The notes beneath the pieces are model-generated. The model was not told the DNA's origin and did not search any database. It saw only the letters and a program-made list of their open reading frames with translations. Below, piece after piece: positions 17,346 to 26,913 of a DNA stretch of 64,000 bases. Source of the DNA: Lachnospiraceae bacterium G11 (lineage in GTDB: Bacteria > Bacillota > Clostridia > Lachnospirales > Lachnospiraceae); the NCBI GenBank assembly GCA_900103495.1, contig FMWZ01000015.1, forward strand, positions 60,869-124,868. Reading direction: 5' to 3'. The position numbers were made by a program, and so were the translations under genes. How positions within the stretch are numbered: position 1 is the stretch's first letter; the number at the start of each line of letters is the position of its first letter.

Positions 17346-17603
17346 ATGGTTGAATTCTCTTATGTTATTAAGGATGAGCTGGGTATCCACGCAAGACCGG
17401 CGGGACTGCTTGCCAAAACCGCAGCAGGTTTCAAAAGCAATATAAGCCTCAGTGTCGGAGGGGAAACCGTAGACGCCAAGCGCTTAATTTCCATCATGAA
17501 GTTAGGAGCACAACATGGGCAGACGGCAGCGTTTACCATCGAGGGGGAAGACGAAGCAGCTGCCGCACAAGCTTTACAATCATTTATGAATGAAAACTTA
17601 TAA
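17346..17603 (+). CDS. ptsH: HPr phosphocarrier with Arg in place of Ser46
   Basis: An 85-residue HPr with the phosphorylated His15 in GIHARPAG. Aligned without gaps to B. subtilis HPr, the regulatory Ser46 is Arg46 (AKRLISIMKLG instead of LKSIMGVMSLG). HPr kinase therefore has no canonical target here, and this HPr should not act as the CcpA co-repressor. Its job is probably only phosphate transfer from Enzyme I to IIA. The ribosome binding site is an AAGGAGG. An ordinary HPr is expected elsewhere in the genome. Confidence 0.93.
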   Translation: MVEFSYVIKDELGIHARPAGLLAKTAAGFKSNISLSVGGETVDAKRLISIMKLGAQHGQTAAFTIEGEDEAAAAQALQSFMNENL

Positions 17604-17633
17604 GGCAACTTATAAAAAGGAGGAAAGTTTCTT

Positions 17634-19076
17634 ATGATGAAGTATCTTCAAAAAATCGGGAAGTCCTTGATGCTCCCGGTAGCTTGTTTGCCGGCAGCCG
17701 GCATACTCATGGGTATAGGTTATTGGATTGACCCTACCGGATGGGGTGCAAACAGCATGCTTGCCGCTTTCTTAATCAAAGCAGGCTCAGCTATTATCGA
17801 CAACATTCCCTGGCTTTTCGCAATTGGTGTTTCAGTTGGTATGGCCAAGGATCACGACGGAACAAGCGCACTCTCAGGTCTTGTTTCTTACTTAATGATT
17901 ACTACTCTGTTGGCTTCCGGTGCCGTTGCAATGTACAAAGGTGTTGCTATTGAGGAAGTTCCTGCCGCATTCGGCAAGATCCACAACGCATTCATCGGTA
18001 TCCTTGCAGGTATCATCGGTTCAAGCTGCTACAACAGATTTAAAGATACCAAGCTGCCCAACTGGCTGGCATTCTTCAGTGGAAAGAGATGTGTTGCCAT
18101 TGTTACAGCCGGTGTTTCAATTTTAGTATCCGGTGCTTTATTCTTCGTATGGCCTTTAATCTACGGCGGACTTGTTTCCTTTGGTAAGGCTATCCTTGGT
18201 CTCGGTGCTCTTGGTTCAGGTATCTACGCTATGTTAAACCGTGCACTTATTCCTTTGGGATTACACCACGCATTAAACGCCGTATTCTGGTTTGATACAG
18301 CAAACATCAACGACCTCGGCTTATTCTGGTCAGGTGCAGAAGGTGCCGTAAAGGGTGTTACAGGTCAGTATATGACAGGTTTCTTCCCCGTTATGATGTT
18401 CGGTCTTCCTGCCGGCGCACTTGCAATGTACCACACAGCTAAGGACTCCAAGAAAAAAACCGCAGCCGCTCTTTTGATGGCAGGTGCTCTCGCTTCCTTC
18501 TTCACAGGTATCACAGAGCCTTTGGAATTCGCATTCATGTTCTTGGCTCCAGGCCTTTACCTTGTACATGCTTGCCTGACAGGTATTTCAGCTATTGTCT
18601 GTACACTGCTTCCTTTAAGACTGGGCTTCAACTTCAGTGCAGGACTTGTTGACTATGTATTAAGCTTCAAGGCACCCATGGCCGTTAATCCTCTCCTTTT
18701 AATTCCCGTTGGATTGGTATTCGGTGTTATCTACTATGCAGTATTCCGTTTCGTTATCACCAAATTTGATCTTAAGACCCCCGGTCGTGAAGATGATGAC
18801 GAGGAAGAAGAGCTTAAACTCGAGCTTGCAAATGATGATTTCACAGCAATTGCTAAGCAGATTCTCATCGGTCTCGGCGGTGCTTCCAATATTAAGGAAC
18901 TTGACTACTGCGCAACCAGAGTTCGTGTAGAAATCGGTGACTACACTCAGGTTGATGACAAGGAAATCAAGAAAGCCGGCGTTGCAGGCGTTATCCGTCC
19001 TTCCAAGACCACAGTACAGGTTATTGTAGGACCCAAGGTACAGTTTGTACACGACGAACTTAAGAAAATGCTTTAA
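17634..19076 (+). CDS. PTS glucose/N-acetylglucosamine-family IICB transporter
   Basis: A 480-residue membrane permease. The IIC part (1 to about 375) has eight to ten membrane segments and the family motifs PAAGILMGIGYWIDP, LGLHHALNAVFWF and GITEPLEFAFMFLAP. An acidic linker (REDDDEEEELKLE) leads to IIB with the phosphorylated Cys426 in LDYCATRVRV. It imports and phosphorylates a hexose; glucose versus N-acetylglucosamine cannot be settled by eye. There is no fused IIA, matching the separate gene at 15204. AGGAGG precedes the first of two ATG codons. It is the last gene of the operon, ended by the terminator at 19087-19138. Confidence 0.9.
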   Translation: MMKYLQKIGKSLMLPVACLPAAGILMGIGYWIDPTGWGANSMLAAFLIKAGSAIIDNIPWLFAIGVSVGMAKDHDGTSALSGLVSYLMITTLLASGAVAMYKGVAIEEVPAAFGKIHNAFIGILAGIIGSSCYNRFKDTKLPNWLAFFSGKRCVAIVTAGVSILVSGALFFVWPLIYGGLVSFGKAILGLGALGSGIYAMLNRALIPLGLHHALNAVFWFDTANINDLGLFWSGAEGAVKGVTGQYMTGFFPVMMFGLPAGALAMYHTAKDSKKKTAAALLMAGALASFFTGITEPLEFAFMFLAPGLYLVHACLTGISAIVCTLLPLRLGFNFSAGLVDYVLSFKAPMAVNPLLLIPVGLVFGVIYYAVFRFVITKFDLKTPGREDDDEEEELKLELANDDFTAIAKQILIGLGGASNIKELDYCATRVRVEIGDYTQVDDKEIKKAGVAGVIRPSKTTVQVIVGPKVQFVHDELKKML

Positions 19077-19086
19077 TTCCTAAACT

Positions 19087-19138
19087 AAAAAAGCCATAAA
19101 TGATAGTCCTTTTCGGATTATCATTTATGGCTTTTTTT
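19087..19138. terminator. Bidirectional terminator between the PTS operon and a chemoreceptor
   Basis: A long A/T-flanked stem (arms about 19087-19105 and 19119-19138, core AAGCCATAAATGATA) has T runs on both strands, serving the convergent genes on each side. Confidence 0.88.
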
Positions 19139-19145
19139 TATTCTT

Positions 19146-20882
19146 TTACGCCGACATCTTTTCGATTGTGAAGTATTCCATCTTTTCGCTGAGGGTTTCG
19201 GCCATTCCTCTAAGGTCGGCAGCGGCCTCGCTTATTAAAGCGAATGTGGCATTAAGCTCTTCCATTGAAGCGTTGGTCTCCTGGGTGGAAGCCGCATTCT
19301 GCTGTGAGATTGCTGAAAGCTCTTCGATAATATCTGAGAAGCTTACCTTAAGTTCATTAAGAAGATGAATCTTATCAGCAATCATTCTTGTGGAATTGTC
19401 CACGTTGTTTACGTTAGCAACAACCACGTCCATGTCTTCCTTGGTGCTGGTAAGGTCTTTGTTCTGCTCCTTAATGCTCTCACTGAGCATTCCGATGGTT
19501 TCAACGCTCTTCTGTGATTCAGCAACAAGTGTTTCAACAATCTTATTAATTGAAACAGCAGCGTTCTTGGACTGCTCTGAAAGATTGCCTATTTCGGTAG
19601 CAACAACAGTGAATCCCTTTCCGTGCTCTCCTGCCCTTGCTGCCTCGATTGTGGCATTAAGAGAAAGGAGTCTTGTCTGCTCTGCGATTGCTGTAATTAT
19701 ATTGGAAGCTTCAGCAATATCCTTAACAGAGTTGTTGGTTAACTGAATCTGAGTGTCAATATTCTGCATTGAGGTCATAACATCCTCATTCTTGTTCATA
19801 AGAGTGCTGAGAGTATCAACTGTACGGTTGGCTCCGTTTAACATCTCTCCTGCCGCATTGGAAAGGCTCTCAATGCTGTCTGTGATGTCATCAATGCTGT
19901 CGCCAAGCTCTGCGGTGTTGCTTACGGAGTGCTCCATGCTCTCAGCCTGGGAAGCTGCTCCACGGCTGATTTCTTCCACAGCCCCTGTTACCTGTTCTGC
20001 TACGCGGGATGCTGAGGCTGCACTTGTTGCAAGACTCTCACCCGAAGCAGTAACGTCTGCGGAAAGCTTCTTTGTGGCAGCGATAACATCCTGAAGTTTG
20101 TCACGTACCTGTGCTGAACTTGCGGCAATTACACCAAGCTCATCCTTACGGTTAAATGTACGATCATGTATATAAAAATCAAGCTCACCCTCTTCAAGAC
20201 TCTGAAGTCCATTTACGATATCTCTGATGGACTTTGAAGACTTTGAAATAATTATTCTTGCGACTCCAAAGTTAAACAGGAAGAAGCCCACAAACACCGC
20301 AACAATTGCACGAGCGGCTGCCTTTAGGTTATTTGTAACAATGGAGGTGTCACGTCCCGCAAAAACCATACCGACCACTGAGCCGTCTGAGTTTTTCAAA
20401 GGAACATAGTATGCGTACCATTCTTTACCGCCAATCTCAAGGTTGGTAGCAAGGTACTCGTTACAGTTGTCAAGAACTTCTGAAATTACCACGTCCGAAG
20501 CCTTTGTGCCTTCCATACGTTTTCCTGTCTGCTCGTCAACAAGAGATGTAACGAATCTGGTATCTCCCATGAATATAGTGAAATACATTCCCGTGCTTTC
20601 ACTTAATTCGTCAAGTTGCCTTTCAAAATCATCGTGAACCTGCACACCACCCTTTAACAGTGTACCGTCACCGGTAACTTTCCAGTCGCCTGTGTACTGG
20701 TTGGAAAGATCACCCTTCAAAAGAACCGCAGCTGCATGTAATCCTTCTTCGAAAGAGGAAAAATAAGCCTTCTTAATGTGTGAATATCCGATATATCCTA
20801 CTGTGGCTGCCATCAAGAGCGCAAGACCGGATGCGATGAGAATAATGGTACGGACCATGTTTCTGCTTTTTCTCTTTTTCAT
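19146..20882 (-). CDS. Methyl-accepting chemotaxis protein behind a c-di-GMP riboswitch
   Basis: A 578-residue chemoreceptor. A membrane anchor lies at about 9-30, an extracellular single-Cache-like sensor at about 35-190 ([10 protein letters not shown] and Y-Y-V-P-L motifs), a second membrane segment at about 192-215, a HAMP region, and a long signalling coiled coil whose tip reads [19 protein letters not shown]. It senses an external small ligand and controls CheA. Expression is tied to c-di-GMP through the riboswitch at 20985-21070. A ribosome binding site (AGAAAGG) precedes the ATG. The ligand is unknown. It shares sensor layout with the receptor at 34531-36222. Confidence 0.92.
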   Translation of the reverse strand: MKKRKSRNMVRTIILIASGLALLMAATVGYIGYSHIKKAYFSSFEEGLHAAAVLLKGDLSNQYTGDWKVTGDGTLLKGGVQVHDDFERQLDELSESTGMYFTIFMGDTRFVTSLVDEQTGKRMEGTKASDVVISEVLDNCNEYLATNLEIGGKEWYAYYVPLKNSDGSVVGMVFAGRDTSIVTNNLKAAARAIVAVFVGFFLFNFGVARIIISKSSKSIRDIVNGLQSLEEGELDFYIHDRTFNRKDELGVIAASSAQVRDKLQDVIAATKKLSADVTASGESLATSAASASRVAEQVTGAVEEISRGAASQAESMEHSVSNTAELGDSIDDITDSIESLSNAAGEMLNGANRTVDTLSTLMNKNEDVMTSMQNIDTQIQLTNNSVKDIAEASNIITAIAEQTRLLSLNATIEAARAGEHGKGFTVVATEIGNLSEQSKNAAVSINKIVETLVAESQKSVETIGMLSESIKEQNKDLTSTKEDMDVVVANVNNVDNSTRMIADKIHLLNELKVSFSDIIEELSAISQQNAASTQETNASMEELNATFALISEAAADLRGMAETLSEKMEYFTIEKMSA

Positions 20883-20931
20883 TTACTTACCTTTCTGATT
20901 GTCCCTACAATCCTCTGAAACTAAACCTCTA

Positions 20932-20963
20932 CAAAAAAATAAGCATGGGATCATTTCCCATGC
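20932..20963 (-). terminator. Riboswitch-linked terminator
   Basis: A perfect 8-bp stem (GCATGGGA at 20943-20950 with 20956-20963) followed on the minus strand by TTATTTTTTT. It lies between the c-di-GMP aptamer and the chemoreceptor start, as the expression platform. Confidence 0.85.
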
Positions 20964-20984
20964 CTAAAAAAGATAATCACTGAG

Positions 20985-21070
20985 TGATTACCGGGGTAAG
21001 TGCAACTGGCTGACATGTGAAAGTCCCTATAGCTTTGCGTCACAGGCTTTCGCCTGCTTTGCCGAATATT
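20985..21070 (-). ncRNA. Cyclic di-GMP-I (GEMM-I) riboswitch
   Basis: Read on the minus strand, this leader has the conserved parts of class I c-di-GMP aptamers in order: GGCAAAG, a P2 stem capped by a GAAA tetraloop (CAGGC-GAAA-GCCTG), then GACGCAAAGCTATAGGG, a P3 region with TTGCAC, and ACCCCGG. It is followed by a terminator (20932-20963) and the chemoreceptor gene, a common arrangement in Clostridia. Whether c-di-GMP raises or lowers expression cannot be told without folding the alternatives. Confidence 0.88.
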
Positions 21071-21126
21071 AACGAACTTTGCCATTATAAACGAAGGTCT
21101 CCCCAAAAAGCAATACTTTAGTACCA

Positions 21127-21155
21127 ATAAAATGTTTTTTCTACACACTCGTCAA
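21127..21155 (-). promoter_or_regulatory. Promoter of the riboswitch-chemoreceptor transcript
   Basis: Minus strand: -35 TTGACG (21155-21150), 17-nt spacer, -10 TTTTAT (21132-21127). It would give a leader of about 240 nt containing the aptamer. Confidence 0.5.
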
Positions 21156-21210
21156 ATTATACAATAATACATGCCCGTTTTTGTGGAAAGTCAACAAACG
21201 GTGCCTCCTA

Positions 21211-21239
21211 TTGACTGGAAAGTCCCAAAATGCTATTCT
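21211..21239 (+). promoter_or_regulatory. Promoter of tRNA-Gly
   Basis: -35 TTGACT (21211-21216), 17-nt spacer, -10 TATTCT (21234-21239), 24 bp before the tRNA. Confidence 0.7.
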
Positions 21240-21262
21240 AATAAAGGTTTTTATAGAAATCT

Positions 21263-21332
21263 GCAGGGTTAGTACATCGGTAGTACACGGGCTTCCCAAG
21301 CCTGGGAGGCGGGTTCGATTCCCGTACCCTGC
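21263..21332 (+). tRNA. tRNA-Gly (anticodon CCC)
   Basis: The acceptor stem GCAGGGT/ACCCTGC closes a full cloverleaf; the anticodon stem CGGGC/GCCTG holds the loop TTCCCAA (anticodon CCC); the T arm contains GGTTCGATTCC. CCA is not encoded. A T run directly after position 21332 serves as terminator. Confidence 0.93.
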
Positions 21333-21436
21333 TTTTTTTATGTCTCCGTTAACTTTTCCCCAAATCATACCGATAATAAAGATAAGGTTAAATATTGCCA
21401 AACGGAATTGGATTAATCTGAAAGGAGACAGCAGCA

Positions 21437-22078
21437 ATGATTAAGGCAAATGGTGTTTTAAACAACCAAAGCATCTATGGCAGCAAGGTTGAAAAACAAT
21501 CCAAAGGTGAAAGCGTTGCAAAGGCAAAAGGAAAATCCGCTTCTTCCTCCGGTGAGATAAAACTCTCCGCAAAAGCTCAAAAATTCATTGACTCTCTGCG
21601 TAAAAAGCACGGAGATTTTGATTTTATTGTGGCGGACAAGACCGACGACGTTAAATCACTTGTAGGACAAAGTGACAAAGAATTCTCTGTAGTATTCTCC
21701 AAAGAAGAAATTGAGAAGATGGCAAGGGACGAGGATTACGCACAGTCCAAACTTCACGCTGTGGATACCGCAGTAGAGATGTCTTTGCGTATCAACGAGC
21801 AGTTTGGATTTGAAAGAGCCTGGGATCTTAAGTCCGAAGAAGCAGGAATTCTAAACAAAATTTCCTACTCCTTTGATGACAACGGACTTATGAAGATTTT
21901 CGCAGAGATTGAGAAATCAAGTCCCAACAACTCGGAAGGCAATCCCTTCTTTATAAGAAAAGCCACGGTTGAAGCCACATCTGAAGAGGACCTCTTCGCA
22001 AAGATTGCAGGCATCGACTGGAGTAAGCTTCCCGATGAACTGAAAGAAACAGGTAACAAAGTAAACTTTTCCGTATAG
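21437..22078 (+). CDS. DUF6033-like protein of unknown function
   Basis: A 213-residue soluble protein. The first 40 residues are low-complexity and basic (K, S, A, G rich); the rest begins with IKLSAKAQKFIDSLRKKHGDFDFIVAD and looks mixed alpha/beta. From memory this matches the DUF6033 family of Clostridia (LS-x-KAQ-x-x-L...D-F-x-V-A-D, later EFSVVF), with no known role. There is no signal peptide or membrane segment. AAAGGAGA precedes the ATG. It stands alone between tRNA-Gly and a bidirectional terminator. Confidence 0.65.
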   Translation: MIKANGVLNNQSIYGSKVEKQSKGESVAKAKGKSASSSGEIKLSAKAQKFIDSLRKKHGDFDFIVADKTDDVKSLVGQSDKEFSVVFSKEEIEKMARDEDYAQSKLHAVDTAVEMSLRINEQFGFERAWDLKSEEAGILNKISYSFDDNGLMKIFAEIEKSSPNNSEGNPFFIRKATVEATSEEDLFAKIAGIDWSKLPDELKETGNKVNFSV

Positions 22079-22089
22079 GCAAATATTAA

Positions 22090-22122
22090 AAAAGGCTTCT
22101 CCCAATTCGGGAGAAGCCTTTT
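22090..22122. terminator. Bidirectional terminator (DUF6033-like gene / trmK operon)
   Basis: A perfect 14-bp stem (AAAAGGCTTCTCCC at 22090-22103 with 22109-22122) and a 5-nt loop, with T on either strand, between convergent genes. Confidence 0.9.
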
Positions 22123-22126
22123 AAAC

Positions 22127-22849
22127 TTACTCAATACTTCTGTTTATCTCTATTCTTTCTTCAATTTCCTTAAGTCTTTCCCTGCTCTTCTCCGACCCGT
22201 CAACGTTCCTTAGAAGCTGTTCTCTTATTTCCATAAGTTCCTTATATTCCGCATTTAAATACATCATAAGAACCTTGTTCCTGGATGCTACAAGCCTTGG
22301 TCCATAGAGCTCATCAACGCTGAAGGGTTCATCAAGCCTTGAAAAATCGAAGAACTCAAAATCCGGGTCAGGTACCACTTTCATCATGGGATAAAACTTG
22401 CCGTCCTCGTAAACCATGTCTTCTGCAGTGGTCGTAAACCCATTGGTCTTAAGAAATCTCCTGAACTCAGGAATTTCCGACTGGGGCTGAAGCACAAGTT
22501 CAGTTACGCTCTTGGCCACATCAAGACCTCTTACAATTATGTCCCTCATCAGAGGGCCACCCATACCTGCAATAACAATGGTATCCGCTTCCCCAAACTT
22601 TAGTTTATCAAGTCCGTCGGAAAGCCTGGTTGTTGCCTTTGATTCTGCTCTGAAAGCCTTAATATTCTTCTCAGCCTGAGACAAAGGGCCGGGACGAACG
22701 TCCATGGCAATGGCAAAAGGAGATATTTCGTTTTTTACCAGATATATGCTTACATAACCATGGTCACAACCAACATCGCAGACACGATTCCCGAGGGTAA
22801 CCATGTCTGCGACGCTTTGTAATCTCTTTGTTAAAACCAAATCATCCAT
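22127..22849 (-). CDS. trmK: tRNA (adenine-N1)-methyltransferase, position 22
   Basis: A 240-residue SAM-dependent methyltransferase. The SAM-binding motif I is VCDVGCDHGYVSIYL near residue 23, followed by IVIAGMGGPLMRDII, the TrmK signature. It methylates N1 of A22 in tRNA. The C-terminal part is charged and coiled-coil-like (MEIREQLLRN...). It is the last gene of the dgt-dnaG-rpoD-trmK operon, starting 5 bp after the rpoD stop with a weak ribosome binding site, so translation is probably coupled. Confidence 0.9.
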   Translation of the reverse strand: MDDLVLTKRLQSVADMVTLGNRVCDVGCDHGYVSIYLVKNEISPFAIAMDVRPGPLSQAEKNIKAFRAESKATTRLSDGLDKLKFGEADTIVIAGMGGPLMRDIIVRGLDVAKSVTELVLQPQSEIPEFRRFLKTNGFTTTAEDMVYEDGKFYPMMKVVPDPDFEFFDFSRLDEPFSVDELYGPRLVASRNKVLMMYLNAEYKELMEIREQLLRNVDGSEKSRERLKEIEERIEINRSIE

Positions 22850-22854
22850 ATGAA

Positions 22855-23976
22855 TTAGTCCAGATAATCTTTAAGTTTACGGCTTCTTGAAGGGTGACGA
22901 AGCTTTCTTAATGCCTTTGCTTCAATCTGTCTGATACGCTCACGGGTTACGTTAAACTCCTTGCCTACTTCCTCAAGGGTTCTTGCACGTCCGTCATCAA
23001 GGCCGAATCTAAGTCTAAGTACCTTCTGCTCTCTGTCTGTAAGAGTGTTTAATACCTCTACAAGCTGCTCCTTAAGGAGAGTGAATGAAGCTGCATCCGC
23101 AGGAACGGGAACGTTGTCATCCTGGATGAAATCTCCAAGGTGACTGTCTTCCTCTTCACCGATGGGAGTTTCCAAAGAAACAGGCTCCTGTGAAATCTTA
23201 AGAATCTCTCGTACTCTCTCAACAGGCATCTTCATCTCCTCAGCGATTTCCTCGGGAGAAGGCTCACGGCCCAGCTCCTGAAGAAGCTGACGGCTTACAC
23301 GGATGAGCTTATTGATTGTCTCAACCATATGTACAGGGATACGAATTGTTCTTGCCTGGTCGGCAATGGCTCTTGTGATAGCCTGTCTGATCCACCATGT
23401 TGCATATGTGGAGAACTTGTATCCCTTTCTGTAATCGAACTTTTCTACTGCTTTGATAAGACCAAGGTTACCTTCCTGAATAAGATCAAGGAAAAGCATT
23501 CCACGGCCCACATATCTCTTGGCGATACTTACAACAAGACGAAGGTTTGCCTCAGCAAGGCGCTTCTTTGCGTCATTGTCGCCCTCCTCCATTCTCTTTG
23601 CCAGCTCGATTTCCTCGTCTGCGGAAAGAAGGGGAACCTTACCGATTTCCTTAAGATATAATCTTACGGGGTCCTCAATGCTGATTCCGTCAGGTACGGA
23701 AAGATCGATGTTCTCAACATCAACCTCTTCCTCATCTGACAAATCGATTTCTTCATCGTCAAGTTCGTCCTCATCATCGGACATTTTCAAGATGTCCACG
23801 CCCTCGTTCTCAAGACGTTCGGTCATCTTATCAATTTCTTCATCCTCAAGCTCCAAATCTGCAAGAGCATCCTGAATCTCCGCATAGTCAAGAATGTTGT
23901 TCTTCTTTTTCTTCTTGGCAAGGGCAAGAAGCTCCTTAAATTTCTCCTCAAATCTGGCCTGCATTGCTTCGTCCAT
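22855..23976 (-). CDS. rpoD: Housekeeping RNA polymerase sigma factor (RpoD/SigA)
   Basis: A 373-residue primary sigma factor. An acidic region 1.1 covers about residues 1-95 (many D/E, including [17 protein letters not shown]). Region 1.2 follows, then region 2 with the -10 recognition helix ([17 protein letters not shown]), region 3, and region 4.2 with its HTH ([20 protein letters not shown]). It directs transcription from the TTGACA/TATAAT promoters seen all over this window. GAGAGG precedes the ATG. It sits 26 bp after dnaG in the classical order. Confidence 0.97.
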   Translation of the reverse strand: MDEAMQARFEEKFKELLALAKKKKKNNILDYAEIQDALADLELEDEEIDKMTERLENEGVDILKMSDDEDELDDEEIDLSDEEEVDVENIDLSVPDGISIEDPVRLYLKEIGKVPLLSADEEIELAKRMEEGDNDAKKRLAEANLRLVVSIAKRYVGRGMLFLDLIQEGNLGLIKAVEKFDYRKGYKFSTYATWWIRQAITRAIADQARTIRIPVHMVETINKLIRVSRQLLQELGREPSPEEIAEEMKMPVERVREILKISQEPVSLETPIGEEEDSHLGDFIQDDNVPVPADAASFTLLKEQLVEVLNTLTDREQKVLRLRFGLDDGRARTLEEVGKEFNVTRERIRQIEAKALRKLRHPSRSRKLKDYLD

Positions 23977-24002
23977 TTTTCAAACCTCTCAATTCTTAAT
24001 GA

Positions 24003-25781
24003 TTACTGCTGTAGTACTATGGGATGGCGCTTCAGTTCTTCAAGCGCCTTTTTGCCATCCATAAATCTTTGCAGGGCACTCATGTCACTGCCCATATCGG
24101 CGGAGGCCTTTAAATTGCTCTCCTCCTTGATTCCAACGATTATCTCGTTGAAAGCCTTCTGCCTGTCCTGCAAGCTCTCCGGATTCTCAGCCAATCCTGT
24201 GTTAAAAGCCGCTGCAACCCTACGCTGTTCCTCTTCGTCTTCAAAGAAGCTTACGATGGATGCCGGGTTGAATCCGCCGGTCTTCTCGAAGGATTCATAT
24301 GCTTTCTCGGCAATAACTTTGTAAATGGGATCCGTGAAATCTTCCGGAGTCACATATTTCTTAACCGTGGCAAACAATTCCGGCTCCTCGGAAAGCCATG
24401 TGATAAGAAGGCGTTGCTGTCTTGCTCCCGCCGGCTCTTTCTCCTTCGTCTGAACGGAGGACTTGGGTCTTTCCACCGGTTTCGCCAATCCGGTCTTAGA
24501 GGCGTAGCTTACTACAAGTTTCCTAAGATTGTCAAATCCTATGTGATATTTATCAGCCACTGCCTGTATATAATTCTCACGCTCCACCTCTTCCTCGAAC
24601 TCGCAAAGCTTCTCGGCGATGGAACGGTGAAATTTCGTTTTCTCCTCGGGATCGTTTAAATTGTACTGCCCCTCAAGGATTCTTATTTCGAAGAAAAAGC
24701 TGTTTTCGGCGTTCTCGATTCGCTCCTTAAAGGCATCGGCGCCGTAGGTCTTAATGAACTCATCCGGGTCCTTACAGGGCTTCATGTTTATAACCTTGCC
24801 CGAAAGACCTGCCTCCCTTAACATTCCGATGGCTCTGAGTGCTGCCTTGGTTCCTGCTCCGTCTGAATCGTAAGCCAGAAGAACCGTATCCGTATATCTC
24901 TTTAAAAGCACTGCCTGTTCCGCTGTAAAAGCTGTTCCAAGGGATGCAACCGCCTGGTTAAATCCGGCCTGATGCATGGAAATAACATCCATATATCCTT
25001 CGCAGAGGATGAAATTTCCGGTTCGTGCAGTTCTTGCGAAGTTAAGTCCGAACAGATTTCTTCTTTTATCAAAAATCGGTGTCTCGGGGGAGTTTAAGTA
25101 CTTGGGATTGCCGTCACCCATAACTCTTCCGCCGAAACCTATAACTCTGTGATTTATATCCTGGATGGGGAACATTACCCTGTTCCAGAATATGTCGTGA
25201 AGTCCCATCTTCTCATTGAAGTTGGCAAGGCCCACTTCCTTGATCATGGAATCATCATAGCCCTTACTTCGAAGATACTTTACAAGGCTGTCTGAAGTCT
25301 TAAGAGAATAACCCAGACCAAACTTCTGCATGGTCTCATCTGTAAGCTCCCTCTTCTTAAGGTAGTTTAAGCCTACCTGTCCCTGAGGGCTTCTGAGCTG
25401 ATAATAGAAGAACTTGGCTGCCTCTTTGTTAAGAGCCAGAAGCTTTTGTCTGTGGGTTTCCTTCTCTTTGTATTCCTTGCTGTCGTTAATTTCCGGCAAG
25501 GCCACTCCCGCTCTGTCGGCCAGATGTTTAACCGCCTCACGGAAAGTGAAGTTCTCATAATTCATAACGAAGGAAAAAACATTTCCTCCCGCACCGCATC
25601 CAAAGCAGTAGTACATCTGCTTATTTGGTGACACAGAAAAAGAAGGGGTCTTCTCATTGTGAAAAGGGCACAGGCCAAAATAGGTACTGCCCTTTTTCTG
25701 AAGGCGCACATACCCGGAGATAACATCCACTATATCGCTTTTCTGTCGAACTTCCTCGACTATCTCCTCCGGATAATACAT
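24003..25781 (-). CDS. dnaG: DNA primase
   Basis: A 592-residue bacterial primase. The zinc-binding domain is CPFH...CFGC (about residues 38-62), followed by the catalytic core with the TOPRIM part (LCEGYMDVIS...LAYDSDGAGTKAALRA) and a C-terminal helicase-binding domain. It makes RNA primers at the replication fork with DnaB. GGAAGGGG lies 4 nt before the ATG. Upstream gene dgt ends 18 bp away. Confidence 0.97.
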   Translation of the reverse strand: MYYPEEIVEEVRQKSDIVDVISGYVRLQKKGSTYFGLCPFHNEKTPSFSVSPNKQMYYCFGCGAGGNVFSFVMNYENFTFREAVKHLADRAGVALPEINDSKEYKEKETHRQKLLALNKEAAKFFYYQLRSPQGQVGLNYLKKRELTDETMQKFGLGYSLKTSDSLVKYLRSKGYDDSMIKEVGLANFNEKMGLHDIFWNRVMFPIQDINHRVIGFGGRVMGDGNPKYLNSPETPIFDKRRNLFGLNFARTARTGNFILCEGYMDVISMHQAGFNQAVASLGTAFTAEQAVLLKRYTDTVLLAYDSDGAGTKAALRAIGMLREAGLSGKVINMKPCKDPDEFIKTYGADAFKERIENAENSFFFEIRILEGQYNLNDPEEKTKFHRSIAEKLCEFEEEVERENYIQAVADKYHIGFDNLRKLVVSYASKTGLAKPVERPKSSVQTKEKEPAGARQQRLLITWLSEEPELFATVKKYVTPEDFTDPIYKVIAEKAYESFEKTGGFNPASIVSFFEDEEEQRRVAAAFNTGLAENPESLQDRQKAFNEIIVGIKEESNLKASADMGSDMSALQRFMDGKKALEELKRHPIVLQQ

Positions 25782-25799
25782 GCTTCCCCTTCCAAAAAA

Positions 25800-26804
25800 T
25801 TAATAATTCCACGATTTGGGAATGAAAATTTCTTCATACTTGGCGATGGCATATCTGTCTGTCATACAGGATATGTAATCGCAAACCACCTGCTCCTTGG
25901 AGTCTCCGTTATCAATTAACTTCTTAAAGTCGGCAGGCAGCTTATCAAAGTTCTCCATGTAATACTCATACATGGTCTCCACCAGCATCTCGGCCTTTCC
26001 TTCCTCGGCCTTGGCTGTCTTGTTCTGATAAATGTTCTCAAACATCCATGCCCTTAATTCCTTCATTGCTCCCGCAACCTCATCCGACATGGAAATGTCA
26101 TCCTTCTCGAAGGAATGGGTTACGATGTCATGAATGAACGAATCAAGTCTCTTTCCCGTTGTATCTCCGATTGACCTTCTGATATTCAAAGGAACATCGG
26201 CTTCCTTACATATACCGCCTCTTATTGCATCATCCATATCGTGATGAATGTAGGCAATCTTATCTGACAGTCTTACTATCTTGCCTTCCAATGTGTGCGG
26301 TGTTCCGGAAGTCTGGTGATTAAGAATTCCGTCTCTCACTTCCATTGTAAGGTTCAGCCCGGCGCCGTCCTTCTCAAGCACATCCACAACCCTGAGGCTT
26401 TGGTTAACGTGCTCGAATCCATAGGGACATACTCTGGAAAGAGCTCTCTCCCCTGCGTGTCCGAAGGGTGTGTGTCCAAGGTCATGGCCAAGGGCAATGG
26501 CCTCCACCAGATCCTCGTTCATTCTTAAGGCCTTGGCAATTGTTCTGGCGTTCTGGGAAACCTCCAGTGTATGAGTAAGTCTGGTTCTATAGTGATCTCC
26601 CTCGGGAGACAGGAAAACCTGAGTCTTATCTTTAAGTCTTCTGAAGGACTTCGAGTGAAGTATTCTGTCCCTGTCTCGCTGGAATACAGGTCTGATATCA
26701 CACTGGGGCTCTTCTCTGAGCCTTCCTTCAGATTCCATACTAAGCTTTGCATATGGGCTTAAGTACTGTTTTTCCCATTTTTCCAAATCTTCTCTAATGC
26801 TCAT
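25800..26804 (-). CDS. dgt: dGTP triphosphohydrolase family protein
   Basis: A 334-residue HD-domain hydrolase. The motifs are RLTHTLEVSQNARTIAKAL, then LGHDLGHTPFGHAGE (the metal-binding HD) and KIAYIHHDMDDA. The family splits dNTPs to deoxynucleoside and triphosphate; substrate preference cannot be read from sequence. GGAGG precedes the ATG. It is the first gene of the macromolecular-synthesis operon. No clear promoter was found in the 120 bp upstream. Confidence 0.92.
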   Translation of the reverse strand: MSIREDLEKWEKQYLSPYAKLSMESEGRLREEPQCDIRPVFQRDRDRILHSKSFRRLKDKTQVFLSPEGDHYRTRLTHTLEVSQNARTIAKALRMNEDLVEAIALGHDLGHTPFGHAGERALSRVCPYGFEHVNQSLRVVDVLEKDGAGLNLTMEVRDGILNHQTSGTPHTLEGKIVRLSDKIAYIHHDMDDAIRGGICKEADVPLNIRRSIGDTTGKRLDSFIHDIVTHSFEKDDISMSDEVAGAMKELRAWMFENIYQNKTAKAEEGKAEMLVETMYEYYMENFDKLPADFKKLIDNGDSKEQVVCDYISCMTDRYAIAKYEEIFIPKSWNY

Positions 26805-26913
26805 TTATAAGCCTCCGACATGAGAAGTAAAAATTCACCGTACAAATATAATATTCAGCGTTTCCTTCCCATTTCCTTTTTTATTTTTCTTAATTTTTTA
26901 CACAATTTTTAGC

